Positions 27,418 to 36,618 of a stretch of DNA of 64,000 bases are shown here, one piece after another. A program made the translations under genes and the position numbers. Numbering within the stretch: position 1 is the stretch's first letter; each line of letters opens with the position of its first letter. The notes beneath the pieces are model-generated. The model saw nothing but the letters and a program-made list of their open reading frames with translations, made no database searches and was not told the origin of the DNA. The DNA comes from JAZDFC01 sp043808235 (lineage in GTDB: Bacteria > Bacteroidota > Ignavibacteria > Ignavibacteriales > Melioribacteraceae): positions 1 to 64,000 of the forward strand of contig JAZDFC010000110.1 in the NCBI GenBank assembly GCA_043808235.1. The letters are read 5' to 3'.

Positions 27418-28197
27418 TCACACTCCGGAAATATTTTCTTTTTCCCACAGTTTGGCATATTTTACAAATACATAATGCGAAGAAAGAACAGCCAAAATAA
27501 AACCTCTGATTCCGTCTAAAAATCCCAGGCGGAAAATATACATTTTGAGTAAAAGAAATAACGGTCTGATTAATAACGAGATAAGAGAAAATTTTCTGTT
27601 TTTATTATGCAGCTCACCGGCAGCAAGGGAGGTGTAGTTATTAAATTTTTCGAAATAATGTTTCAAGTTCGGATCGGTATAATGTTCAAGATCGTTTGTT
27701 AACCGCCCGGTTTCACCAGTTATTACAATTCCCTCGTGCACACTTCGATTATCAAAATGAGCAAAATTTTTATTAAACAATCTCGTAACTCGCGAAGGAT
27801 ACCAACCCCCGTGCTTAATCCATTTCCCGAGGAAAAATGCGCGACGCGCTACCTGGAATGCAACTACTTTGTCCGGCGGATTTGTTTTGAAATTTACTAA
27901 TTCCTTTTTCAATTCATCCGTAATTACCTCATCACCGTCAATCCAGAGCACCCAATCATTTTCTGTTTTATCAAGCGCACATTGCTTTGTTTGAGCATAA
28001 CCTTTCCACTCGATTATTTCGTAATTAACTTTTTTCGATTTAATAATTTCGATTGTTCTGTCGGTAGTCCGGCGATCAATAATAATTAATATGTTATCAA
28101 TACATCCAATCTGGCTATCGATACTTTTCCCGATTGTCAATTCGGAATCTCGCACAACCATAATGGACGACAGTTTGACACTTTCCATAAAACTCAT
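27418..28197 (-). CDS. Family 2 glycosyltransferase, WaaE/KdtX-like
   Basis: A 259-residue GT2 enzyme of the group that adds sugars to the lipopolysaccharide core. The nucleotide-sugar site contains IDRRTTDRT (where the family usually has DSxSTD), the metal motif is WIDGDEVI, and GGWYPSRVTRLFN with SVHEG is typical of WaaE-like enzymes. The C-terminal membrane-associated part (LIRPLFLLLKMYIFRLGFLDG) is present. It is immediately upstream of nadK. The start could be 28197 or 28188; neither has a strong ribosome site. The acceptor is not known. Confidence 0.85.
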   Translation of the reverse strand: MSFMESVKLSSIMVVRDSELTIGKSIDSQIGCIDNILIIIDRRTTDRTIEIIKSKKVNYEIIEWKGYAQTKQCALDKTENDWVLWIDGDEVITDELKKELVNFKTNPPDKVVAFQVARRAFFLGKWIKHGGWYPSRVTRLFNKNFAHFDNRSVHEGIVITGETGRLTNDLEHYTDPNLKHYFEKFNNYTSLAAGELHNKNRKFSLISLLIRPLFLLLKMYIFRLGFLDGIRGFILAVLSSHYVFVKYAKLWEKENISGV

Positions 28198-28468
28198 ATT
28201 TTATTTATCAAACACATTAATTATAGTAAACTTTCATGATAATAACGCTATTTTTGCCCATAGTATGAACAATTCAATACAAACCCTAATTGGATTCTGG
28301 CAGAATCAAATGAATTACTCAAATTAAAAACGAAATTTCACTTCAAATATCTTCTAAAAAATTATGTCTATTTTAAAGAGTTTTCTTTATATTATTGGTG
28401 GCTAAAGAAGATATTTTAATTAAAATAATGAAGAACTATTTTCATTCACAAAATAAAGTGGAGGTATC

Positions 28469-28828
28469 ATGAAAAAATTATCTTTTCTTTTCGCAGTGCT
28501 TTTTTTCGTATTTGCAGTAAGTAATTATGCTCAACCTGTTATAAAAAGTGGTAGATATGCTGCTGATTATAATGTTTCAGGTTACGGACTTCATATAAAC
28601 GATGGTGTCCGATCATTCGAAATCGAAGTAGTCTTCGATGAAGCATTTAGTGTAAGACCGGAAGTACTATTAAATGTTGATTTAGTTGATGTTGAAAAAA
28701 GTGGAAATACCCGTTACAAACTAGAAGTAAAATCGTTAAATAAAGAAGGATTTATAATTAAGATAACCGCCTGGGCAGATACAAAAGTAAATGGTCTCGC
28801 AGGCAGTTGGCTGGCTTATACAAAATAA
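28469..28828 (+). CDS. Small secreted protein with an H-type-lectin-like domain
   Basis: A 119-residue protein with a signal peptide (about 1-22, ending SNYAQ). The mature part resembles the H-type lectin fold: FEIEVVFDEAFSVRPEVLL, alternating strands, then GFIIKITAWADTKVNGLAGSWLAY, matching the closing GF.v.i..W.dt....SWlA pattern. Such domains form trimers and bind N-acetylgalactosamine-type sugars. GGAGG precedes the ATG. It has its own long leader and a strong terminator, so it is monocistronic and could be highly expressed. It lies next to the polysaccharide cluster; a link to surface sugar is inference. Domain call is from pattern only. Confidence 0.7.
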   Translation: MKKLSFLFAVLFFVFAVSNYAQPVIKSGRYAADYNVSGYGLHINDGVRSFEIEVVFDEAFSVRPEVLLNVDLVDVEKSGNTRYKLEVKSLNKEGFIIKITAWADTKVNGLAGSWLAYTK

Positions 28829-28841
28829 TTAAATTCTAATT

Positions 28842-28880
28842 AAAAGCTATCTGTTCTTTACAGATAGCTTTTTTATTTTT
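28842..28880 (+). terminator. Strong rho-independent terminator after the lectin-like gene
   Basis: A 13-bp perfect stem (28842-28854 with 28860-28872, AAAAGCTATCTGT and its complement) has a five-base loop and is followed by TTTTTATTTTT. Confidence 0.93.
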
Positions 28881-28918
28881 AAAATGAACGCAGATTTTTT
28901 TAATATGGTATCAATAAT

Positions 28919-30292
28919 TTGTTCTCAAGAACGAATAAAAATCAATTAGTGAATTCTACTTTCAAAAAACTCCCATCCGGTATTATTACCTTATTCGAAT
29001 TTATTAAATCTAAAAATTCGTCTAAAAATATTAGAGAATTGTTATGGTACTTTGGCGGGCAAATAATAGCCGTAGTCCTGGGATTTTTAACTATAAAATT
29101 GCTGTCATTTGCCGGGACAACTGATTATGGGATATACGCACTAATATTTACAATATCGAATTTTTTTGGACTAACTTACATCGGACCGATAACTCAAACC
29201 TTTAATAGATTTTTTCATAATTATGAAGGCAAAGAAGGATTTAGAGACTTTTTTACAATAATAATCAATTTGATATTAGCAGGAGTGGTGGTCGTTCTAA
29301 TAATTTCTGCGGTCTTTGCAATTTTTCCATGGATAGACAATTTTTCACCCGGCATAATTTTGTTATCCGGGTTATTTGTAATCACATCTAAGATGAGTGA
29401 GTTTTGCAATAGTCTGCTGAATATTACCAGGAAGCGGGCGATAAATTCCATAATTATCAATCTCGAACGAATAATGATAATTATAATGTTATACTTTCTT
29501 TATCAATCCCGACATTTTAAATTGATCTATATTTTTCTCATTTTCAATATAGCTTACTTTATATTCTCATCAATTCGGATATACTATTTTCAAAAACTAA
29601 TTAAAGAGAATTTTAAACAACCGGTTAGAACGTCCGGCCGGGAATACCAAAAGCTAAAATCCGGATTACTTAGTTATCTCATGCCATTTATCGTATGGGG
29701 TGTTGCCGGTTGGATGCAGTTAAACGGCGAGAAATGGATTATTGCTTATAAACTTACCACATCCGATGTTGGGATTTACGCTGTTATGATATCAATTGTT
29801 AATGCATTCCTTTCTATTCCTTCAACTTATCTATCGGAATTTTTCACTCCAATTATTTACAAATGCTTTTCCGATTTGAATAATATTCAAAGCGTTAAGA
29901 CCGGCAAATTTTACATCAGGTTCAATATTATTTTAATTTTACTCCTCACTTTATTCGTTTCCCTTTTCACTTATTTCTTCGGTTCGCTTTTAACCGAGTT
30001 GATAAGTACCGCCTCATTTTTACAGTACTCTTATCTGCTACCCATCTTTAGTCTCGCTATAGGTCTTTTTAATATCGGTCAGAGTATGACTTTTTACGGA
30101 TTGGCACTAAATAAACCTAAAATATATATTGCTCCAAAAATTCTAACCGGATTCTTATCCGTTTTATTTAATATTTTACTTATATCCTTTTTGGGTTTTG
30201 AAGGAGTAGCTTACTCAGCTTTATTGATTGGAATTGTATATATTTTAACAACAATGTACGCCAATAGTAAATTAAATTTAATCACGACATAA
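28919..30292 (+). CDS. Polysaccharide flippase (Wzx/MOP superfamily)
   Basis: A 457-residue membrane protein with about 12-14 hydrophobic helices, opening with LLWYFGGQIIAVVLGFLTIKLLS. This is typical of flippases that move undecaprenyl-linked O-antigen or exopolysaccharide units across the inner membrane. The first usable start is TTG at 28919; GTG near 28949 is an alternative, and the first 30 residues are not conserved-looking. It is the first gene of the plus-strand polysaccharide cluster, which continues with closely spaced transferase genes. Confidence 0.87.
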   Translation: MFSRTNKNQLVNSTFKKLPSGIITLFEFIKSKNSSKNIRELLWYFGGQIIAVVLGFLTIKLLSFAGTTDYGIYALIFTISNFFGLTYIGPITQTFNRFFHNYEGKEGFRDFFTIIINLILAGVVVVLIISAVFAIFPWIDNFSPGIILLSGLFVITSKMSEFCNSLLNITRKRAINSIIINLERIMIIIMLYFLYQSRHFKLIYIFLIFNIAYFIFSSIRIYYFQKLIKENFKQPVRTSGREYQKLKSGLLSYLMPFIVWGVAGWMQLNGEKWIIAYKLTTSDVGIYAVMISIVNAFLSIPSTYLSEFFTPIIYKCFSDLNNIQSVKTGKFYIRFNIILILLLTLFVSLFTYFFGSLLTELISTASFLQYSYLLPIFSLAIGLFNIGQSMTFYGLALNKPKIYIAPKILTGFLSVLFNILLISFLGFEGVAYSALLIGIVYILTTMYANSKLNLITT

Positions 30293-30303
30293 ATACTATC
30301 AAT

Positions 30304-31311
30304 ATGACAATCCTCGCAGTTTTGATGCAATACGATTACGGCGTTAAAGAGCGCGGCTATTCTTATGAATATACTAACGTTTACATGCCTTTGTGCGATG
30401 TGTTCGGGAAAGAAAATGTTATTCTTTTTGACTTTTTCATCAAATTCAAGGAAAGCGGCAAAGGCTCGATGAACCGGGAATTATTGGAATTAACAAAATC
30501 GGTGAAACCCGATGTTTCATTATTCTGTCTTTTTGAAAATGAGTTTGAAGAAAATATTATTGCTGAATTAAAAAACCATACGAAAACTATCGCATATTTT
30601 TTTGATGATCCCTGGCGTAGAGATTATGTAAGACACTGGATAAAATATTTTAATTATTTTTCCACACCTGATTATTATATGTTTATACAATACCGGGCAG
30701 AGCTAATTGAAAATTCGATTTTTTGTCCCTTCGGTTATAATTCGAATATTTACGCTAAAAGAGAATTACCTTTCAAATATGATGTTTCGTTCATTGGCGG
30801 TTATAGCCCGCTTAGGAAATGGATTGTAAATATTCTATATAGCGCCGGAATCAAAGTTCATGTCTTCGGGCGAGGTTGGGATAACAAAATTAAATTCATC
30901 AGCCAGGACGAAATGGTAAATATTTTTAATCAATCAAAAATAAATATGAATCTTTCGAATGGCATTTCTCATGATATTTCATATTTGATTTGGTCATTGA
31001 CTTCACTGAAAGCGCTAAAAAATAATTTATTAAATAAAAAAGACGTTGAGCAAGTAAAAGGCAGACATTTCGAAATCAATGCATGCGGTGGATTTCAATT
31101 AAGTTATTTTATCCCCGGTTTAAATATCTTCTACGAAATCGATAGAGAAATTTCCGTATATCCCGACTTAAGCAAACTTCCACAAATGATAAGATTTTTT
31201 CTTGATAATGAAGAATTGAGAAATACAATAGCAATTAACGGGTACAACCGTTCGCTAAAGGATCATTCGGCTCAATCGTATTTAAAAAAAATGATTGAAA
31301 AAATAAAGTAA
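30304..31311 (+). CDS. CgeB-like glycosyltransferase
   Basis: A 335-residue GT-B protein resembling the CgeB/Glyco_trans_1_2 group. The N-terminal half contains AYFFDDPWRRDYVRHW. The C-terminal half has YDVSFIGGYSPLRKWIVNIL, VFGRGWD, KINMNLS and GRHFEINACGGFQLSYF, the pattern of the sugar-nucleotide domain in this family. It probably adds a sugar to the repeat unit assembled in this cluster. It begins 11 bp after the flippase gene and 3 bp separate it from the next gene. The sugar is unknown. Confidence 0.83.
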   Translation: MTILAVLMQYDYGVKERGYSYEYTNVYMPLCDVFGKENVILFDFFIKFKESGKGSMNRELLELTKSVKPDVSLFCLFENEFEENIIAELKNHTKTIAYFFDDPWRRDYVRHWIKYFNYFSTPDYYMFIQYRAELIENSIFCPFGYNSNIYAKRELPFKYDVSFIGGYSPLRKWIVNILYSAGIKVHVFGRGWDNKIKFISQDEMVNIFNQSKINMNLSNGISHDISYLIWSLTSLKALKNNLLNKKDVEQVKGRHFEINACGGFQLSYFIPGLNIFYEIDREISVYPDLSKLPQMIRFFLDNEELRNTIAINGYNRSLKDHSAQSYLKKMIEKIK

Positions 31312-31314
31312 TCA

Positions 31315-32094
31315 ATGAAGAGCATAATTAGATATTTAAGATTATTCGGTTTTGATGCGAAAATTTTCTTTTTATCGCTTAGAGGAATTCCTTATTATAT
31401 TAAAAATTATATACGAATAAAAAAACAAATTAAATACTCCTCTAATGACTTCCCCCTTGGAAAGAGATTCCCGTGTCTTGGAGATAGATTTGAAAATGCA
31501 GGTGAATTACCATTGCATTATTTTTATCAGGATTTATTGGTAGCTCAAAAAATATTTAAAAATATTCCTGTAAAACATTGCGATGTGGGTTCACGAATAG
31601 ACGGGTTCATTGCACATGTTGCCAGCTTTAGGGAAATAGAGGTATTTGACATCCGGAAATCAGAATTAAAAGTACCAAACATAAAATTCGTGCAAGCCGA
31701 TATTTCAAGTGACAAATTCAATTTAAGTAATTATTGCGACTCAATTTCCTCACTTCATGCAATTGAGCACTTTGGACTTGGTAGATACGGAGATACCATT
31801 GATATTAATGGATTTATTAAAGGGCTTAAGAATATAACCAAAATGTTGCAAACGGGCGGTAAATTTTATTTCTCAGTACCTATTGGCAAACAAAGAATTG
31901 AGTTTGATGCACACAGAATTTTTTCAATAGAATACTTATTGGATTTTTTGGATAATAGCTTTGGGATTGACTCATTTTCTTACATCGATGATTTTAACAA
32001 TCCACACTATAATATTCCTCTTTCAACTGAAAATACCCGGACTAACTTCGGCAGTAATTATGGATGCGGAATATTTGAGTTGACTAAAAGATAA
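31315..32094 (+). CDS. DUF268 protein, SAM-methyltransferase-like
   Basis: A 259-residue protein that matches the DUF268 group by pattern. It has a Rossmann start HCDVGSRIDGFIAHVA, an acidic strand IEVFDIRKSE, and SISSLHAIEHFGLGRYGD in the position of the post-motif of class I methyltransferases. YFSVPIGKQRIEFDAHRIF follows. DUF268 proteins are common in polysaccharide clusters and have no firmly known reaction; methyl transfer to a sugar is plausible. The motif-I glycines are reduced (DVGSRIDG), so S-adenosylmethionine binding is not certain. Confidence 0.7.
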   Translation: MKSIIRYLRLFGFDAKIFFLSLRGIPYYIKNYIRIKKQIKYSSNDFPLGKRFPCLGDRFENAGELPLHYFYQDLLVAQKIFKNIPVKHCDVGSRIDGFIAHVASFREIEVFDIRKSELKVPNIKFVQADISSDKFNLSNYCDSISSLHAIEHFGLGRYGDTIDINGFIKGLKNITKMLQTGGKFYFSVPIGKQRIEFDAHRIFSIEYLLDFLDNSFGIDSFSYIDDFNNPHYNIPLSTENTRTNFGSNYGCGIFELTKR

Positions 32095-32098
32095 TTGA

Positions 32099-32947
32099 AT
32101 GACAAAGCCATCACCTTTAATATCAGTTATTGTAACAACCTATAATTGCGAGAAATATATCGCCGATACCCTAAAATCTGTGTTGAATCAAACCTATAAA
32201 AATTTTGAGATAATAATTGTTGATGATTCTTCGTCAGACAATACAATTAGTGTAATAAAAGAAATCATGCAACTCGATTCGAGAATCTTCCTCCATAAAA
32301 CCGAACATGCAGGCAGACCATCGGTGCCGCGTAATTTGGGAATTCAAAAAGCACAAGGTCAATATTTAGCTTTTCTTGATGGTGATGATATTTGGATTCC
32401 TCACAAGCTCGAAAGTCAGCTTAATTATTTTGAGAGAAACACCGAATATTCTTTCTGTTATTCAATGAGTGTTACCTTTGGCGATGTGAATATATTTTCG
32501 CCAAAGTTCGAAGTACTGCCATTATTTTCCAAACAAGCTCGAACGAAAAGCGAACTAATTTCCAAAGGAAATCCTGTTACGTGTTCCACTGTTCTTGTAA
32601 AAACTCATCTAATAAAAGAGGTCGGCGGTTTTGATGAAGATATCGAATTGAAAGTAGAGGATTACGATTTGTGGATACGGCTTGCGGAATATGGTCCAAT
32701 TTGCTTTGTTCCACGAATTCAAACATTTTACAGAGTGCATAATTCTCAATTTTCAAGTGATTGGGGAATAAAGCAGGCGCGGCTTAAATACCTTGCTCTG
32801 AAACGAAACCTGAAAATACCCGAATATAAATTTTTTCGTAATAGAGGATTCCTCTTTTTACTTTTGCGAAATTTAATCCATATTGGTACTTATATAATAT
32901 TCAGCTTTCTCAATTTAATCGACAGAGGATTTATTTATAAAAGATGA
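32099..32947 (+). CDS. Family 2 glycosyltransferase
   Basis: A 282-residue GT-A enzyme with the N-terminal SVIVTTYNCEKYIADTLKSVL, IVDDSSSDNT, GRPSVPRNLGIQKAQG, the metal-binding LDGDDIWIPHKL and the catalytic VEDYDLWIRLAEYG. It would transfer a sugar from a nucleotide donor to the lipid-linked repeat unit on the cytoplasmic side. C-terminal hydrophobic residues suggest membrane association. It overlaps the next gene by 4 bp (ATGA). Confidence 0.9.
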   Translation: MTKPSPLISVIVTTYNCEKYIADTLKSVLNQTYKNFEIIIVDDSSSDNTISVIKEIMQLDSRIFLHKTEHAGRPSVPRNLGIQKAQGQYLAFLDGDDIWIPHKLESQLNYFERNTEYSFCYSMSVTFGDVNIFSPKFEVLPLFSKQARTKSELISKGNPVTCSTVLVKTHLIKEVGGFDEDIELKVEDYDLWIRLAEYGPICFVPRIQTFYRVHNSQFSSDWGIKQARLKYLALKRNLKIPEYKFFRNRGFLFLLLRNLIHIGTYIIFSFLNLIDRGFIYKR

Positions 32948-34056
32948 CCGATTTTAAAAAATCCATATTAATGATTACCTCCCGTGCTGATTATGGAGGC
33001 GGACCGGAGCATATTTACCTTTTAATTAAAAATATATCTGCGGAATACAAAATTTTTATTGCGGCGCCGGATGATAAACCATATTGGAAGCGGTTCTCAT
33101 TAATAGTTGATAAAAGTGCAATGATAAAAATCCCGCATCGCAAATTCAGAATCAGATCTATTGCCGAATTAAGAACATTCATAATAAAAAATAATATTGA
33201 CATTATTCATTCGCACGGTAAAGGTGCTGGTATCTATGGAAGATGTTTGTCAATGATTATTAACAAACCTTGTATCCATACTTTTCATGGTGTCCATAAA
33301 GGCGAATATAATATTGTCTCCAAATATCTTTACATTGCTTTAGAAAAATTCTTATCATGTTTTACATATCGCTTTATTTCCGTGTCGAAAAGCGAAGCCG
33401 CGAAAATTAAGGAGATAGGTTTATCAGGTAAGAAAATAGAAATAATCCCAAATGGAATTGAAATTCCGACTGAAAGAATAAATGATAAGGTTTTTGAGCA
33501 GAATATCCTGCGAATTTTAACTGTAACCCGGTTCGATTATGCAAAAAATACCGGTCTAATAATAAATATTTTTGACAGTTTGCTTAGATTAAACCCGACA
33601 AAAATTTTTCATTTTGATATTATTGGAAGCGGGGAGTTGGAATCCGCGGTAAAGATGGAAATTGAAAATTATAATTGGAAACACTTAATTCATTTTCATG
33701 GATTTCAAAACAATTTGACGAAATTTTATTTAAATGCGTTTTGTTATTTATCAACTTCTCGATGGGAAGGATTGCCGCTTTCATTAATGGAAGCCATGTC
33801 TTTCGGTGTTCCGGCAGTGGTATCAGAAGTTGCGGGCAACTGTGATTTGGTTGATGAGACTTGTGGTTTTCTTTACAATCTCGGCGAACCTGAAACAGCC
33901 GCCCAAAGGATTCTAGAATTGTCAGAAGATAGAAATTTATGGAGTAAATTTTCTTCTGCTTCATTTGAAAAGATATCCAGGAATTTCACTATTCAAAATT
34001 CTGTGAACCGAACACTTAATTTGTATTTAACACTTAAGAATACTGGTGTAAATTGA
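32944..34056 (+). CDS. Family 4 glycosyltransferase (GT-B) 1
   Basis: A 370-residue GT4 enzyme. The N-terminal domain opens with MITSRADYGGGPEHIYLL and has DIIHSHGKGAGIYGR. The C-terminal domain has ILTVTRFDYAKN, FHGFQNNLTKFY and the donor-binding WEGLPLSLMEAMSFGVPAV (E-x7-E type). It overlaps its neighbours by 4 bp on both sides, so it is translationally coupled in the polysaccharide operon. The donor sugar cannot be read from sequence. Confidence 0.9.
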   Translation: MTDFKKSILMITSRADYGGGPEHIYLLIKNISAEYKIFIAAPDDKPYWKRFSLIVDKSAMIKIPHRKFRIRSIAELRTFIIKNNIDIIHSHGKGAGIYGRCLSMIINKPCIHTFHGVHKGEYNIVSKYLYIALEKFLSCFTYRFISVSKSEAAKIKEIGLSGKKIEIIPNGIEIPTERINDKVFEQNILRILTVTRFDYAKNTGLIINIFDSLLRLNPTKIFHFDIIGSGELESAVKMEIENYNWKHLIHFHGFQNNLTKFYLNAFCYLSTSRWEGLPLSLMEAMSFGVPAVVSEVAGNCDLVDETCGFLYNLGEPETAAQRILELSEDRNLWSKFSSASFEKISRNFTIQNSVNRTLNLYLTLKNTGVN

Positions 34057-35168
34057 AAACTGCAATAGTACATGAATGGTTTGTTAACTATGCCGGTTCC
34101 GAAAGATGCGTCGAATCATTTGTAAATATTTGGAATGAAGCAGACATTTTTACACTGGTTGATTTTCTTAACGATGAAGAACGAAAAATAATTTTACAGG
34201 GCAAACTAACAAACACATCTTTTATACAAAACCTCCCTTTTTCGAAAAATCATCACCGAAATTATTTACCATTATTCCCACTTGCCATTGAACAATTTGA
34301 TTTGAGCCCATATAATATCGTAATTTCAAGCTCACATTCAGTTGCAAAAGGTGTGCTTACTAATTCAGAGCAATTGCACTTTTGTTATTGCCATACTCCA
34401 ATGCGCTATGCCTGGGACTTGTATCATCAATACATCAAGGAAGCAGGATTATCAAAAGGTTTGAAAGGATTATTAGTAAAACTTTTTATGCACAGAATTA
34501 GAGTGTGGGATTATACCACTGCCAACAGGGTGGATTATTTTATAGCGAATTCAAAATTCATTGCGGGGAAAATCAAAAAAATTTATAGCAAAGATGCAAC
34601 CGTAATTTATCCGCCGGTTGATATAAATAAATTTCCATTGTGCACGGAAAAAGACGGCTATTATTTAACGGCATCTCGCTTTGTTCCTTACAAAAAAATT
34701 GACCTCATCGTAGAGGCATTTTCAAAAATGCCAGATAAAAAATTAATAGTAATCGGCGACGGTGATAATCAGAAAAAGATAAAAGCACTTGCTGGAAAGA
34801 ATATTGAATTTTTAGGATATCAATCGCCGGAAGAATTGAAAAGGTATATGCAAAAAGCTAAAGCATTTGTCTTTGCCGCAATTGAAGATTTTGGAATTAC
34901 AGTAATCGAAGCTCAGTCATGCGGTACGCCTGTTATTGCCCTTAACCGGGGAGGAACTGCCGAAACTGTAGTTGATGGAGTTAACGGCGTTCATTTCAAT
35001 GAACAAACTGTCGAATCTTTGATCCAAGCTGTTACCCGCTTCCACGCTACCTATGATCAATTCAATTTACCGGAAATAAGTAAATCGGTTTCTCAATACT
35101 CGCGTACAAATTTTGAAAAAGCGATTCATGAATTCGTCGAACAAAAAAGTCAATTGTTTTTTAAATAA
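34053..35168 (+). CDS. Family 4 glycosyltransferase (GT-B) 2, WbaZ-like
   Basis: A 371-residue GT4 enzyme starting at TTG inside the stop of the previous gene (TTGA). Landmarks are AIVHEWFVNYAGSERCVE, CYCHTPMRYAWDLYHQY and ANRVDYFIANSKFIAGKI, and in the C-terminal domain VIYPPVDINKF, ASRFVPYKKIDLIVEAF and EDFGITVIEAQSCGTPVIA. The CHTPMRYAWD segment is typical of mannosyltransferases of the WbaZ type, which suggests but does not prove mannose transfer. It lies 3 bp before the initiating transferase gene. Confidence 0.88.
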   Translation: MKTAIVHEWFVNYAGSERCVESFVNIWNEADIFTLVDFLNDEERKIILQGKLTNTSFIQNLPFSKNHHRNYLPLFPLAIEQFDLSPYNIVISSSHSVAKGVLTNSEQLHFCYCHTPMRYAWDLYHQYIKEAGLSKGLKGLLVKLFMHRIRVWDYTTANRVDYFIANSKFIAGKIKKIYSKDATVIYPPVDINKFPLCTEKDGYYLTASRFVPYKKIDLIVEAFSKMPDKKLIVIGDGDNQKKIKALAGKNIEFLGYQSPEELKRYMQKAKAFVFAAIEDFGITVIEAQSCGTPVIALNRGGTAETVVDGVNGVHFNEQTVESLIQAVTRFHATYDQFNLPEISKSVSQYSRTNFEKAIHEFVEQKSQLFFK

Positions 35169-35171
35169 ACT

Positions 35172-36572
35172 ATGATTGCCAATTTACATTCCCTGAATAG
35201 AATAAGAATATTTCTTGATCTTTTCCTGCTGAATATTGCTTTTGTCTCTGCGGCATATTTTGCTCAACCAATCCATATTTTATTTGCACGAAATTACATG
35301 TTTAGTCTTTTGCTATTACTAAACATTATTTGGCTGTTAACTACAAAGTCCACTTCATTTTATGAAGAGTTTACTTCCCAAAGATTTTACCTCCAATTCA
35401 TAACGCTTGTAAAAAATGTATTCATCCAAGTCCTCGCTTCTATTGTATTTATATTTAGTGTGAAGGAAGATTTATTCACACGAAATTTCATCATTTTCGA
35501 TTCAGTCTTCGTAGTCACTTTCGTTTCCCTTAGAATAATATTTCTGAAATTGTTTTTACAACGGATCGGAAAGAGTAGTAAATTTACCCGGAGTGTGGTA
35601 ATTATTGGGGCGGGTGAGATAGGTAAAAGTTTTTATGACATTCTAAAAAACAATCCCGATTTCGGTTATAATTTCATTGGATTTATTGACAACAACGCGA
35701 ACACAAGCTATGATACGGAAATAATCGGCAGTTTATCCCAACTTCAAAAAATATTGAACGAAAGATTCATCGATGAGGTTATTATAGCTTTACCGGAAAA
35801 TGAATCTGGCAATCTTGAAGCTATCATAAAGCGCTGCAACAAGTCCGGAGTTCGTATTCACATCGTACCGGATTATTTTAAATTCTTAGCTAAGAAATTT
35901 AAGATCGGGACGATAGGAAATTTTCCATTAATCACACTGCGCGATGAACCGCTTGAAGAACTTCATTGGAAAATATTAAAAAGAGCGTTTGATCTTTTCA
36001 TTTCGGTAATCGTGATTATTTCAGTTACTTGGTGGCTTTTTTTCATATTAGGCATGATACAGAAACTTACTTCAAAGGGACCAATATTTTTTATTCAAGA
36101 TAGAGTGGGAAAGAATAACAAATCCTTCAAGTGTTACAAATTTAGAACTATGGAAGCCAAAAGTGGAAATGAAGAATTCTTACCGGCATCAAAGGATGAT
36201 CCTAGAATAAATATGTTCGGTAAGTTTTTAAGGAAAACCAATCTTGATGAACTTCCGCAGATCTTCAATGTTTTTAGAGGGGATATGTCATTAGTTGGTC
36301 CACGTCCGCATGCAATACCATACGATAACTTGTACGGAGAATATGTGGATGAATTAAAACTTCGTACTCTTGTAAAACCCGGTATTACAGGGTGGGCACA
36401 AATACATGGTCTACGCGGAGATGTTCCGGATAAAGAAGAAAATAAACTACGAACACGAAAACGAATTGAACATGATATTTGGTATATCGAGAATTGGTCG
36501 CCCTGGCTTGATATTCAAATTATTCTTCTTACTATCCTTCAAATGATCCAAAGAAAGAATCTTGGGAATTGA
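35172..36572 (+). CDS. Undecaprenyl-phosphate sugar phosphotransferase (WcaJ/WbaP-type)
   Basis: A 466-residue polyisoprenyl-phosphate hexose-1-phosphate transferase that starts repeat-unit synthesis on the carrier lipid. Four N-terminal helices are followed by a Rossmann-like domain (VVIIGAGEIGKSFYDIL), one more helix (about 270-295) and the catalytic domain with KLTSKGPIFFIQDRVG, KCYKFRTM, LRKTNLDELPQIFNV, SLVGPRPHA and KPGITGWAQIHGLRGD. The sugar added first is probably glucose or galactose by family, but this is inference. It ends the plus-strand series. Confidence 0.93.
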   Translation: MIANLHSLNRIRIFLDLFLLNIAFVSAAYFAQPIHILFARNYMFSLLLLLNIIWLLTTKSTSFYEEFTSQRFYLQFITLVKNVFIQVLASIVFIFSVKEDLFTRNFIIFDSVFVVTFVSLRIIFLKLFLQRIGKSSKFTRSVVIIGAGEIGKSFYDILKNNPDFGYNFIGFIDNNANTSYDTEIIGSLSQLQKILNERFIDEVIIALPENESGNLEAIIKRCNKSGVRIHIVPDYFKFLAKKFKIGTIGNFPLITLRDEPLEELHWKILKRAFDLFISVIVIISVTWWLFFILGMIQKLTSKGPIFFIQDRVGKNNKSFKCYKFRTMEAKSGNEEFLPASKDDPRINMFGKFLRKTNLDELPQIFNVFRGDMSLVGPRPHAIPYDNLYGEYVDELKLRTLVKPGITGWAQIHGLRGDVPDKEENKLRTRKRIEHDIWYIENWSPWLDIQIILLTILQMIQRKNLGN

Positions 36573-36618
36573 TTAGATGTGAATGTCCTCTGTGACTAAC
36601 AATTCAATTTTTTTTACT

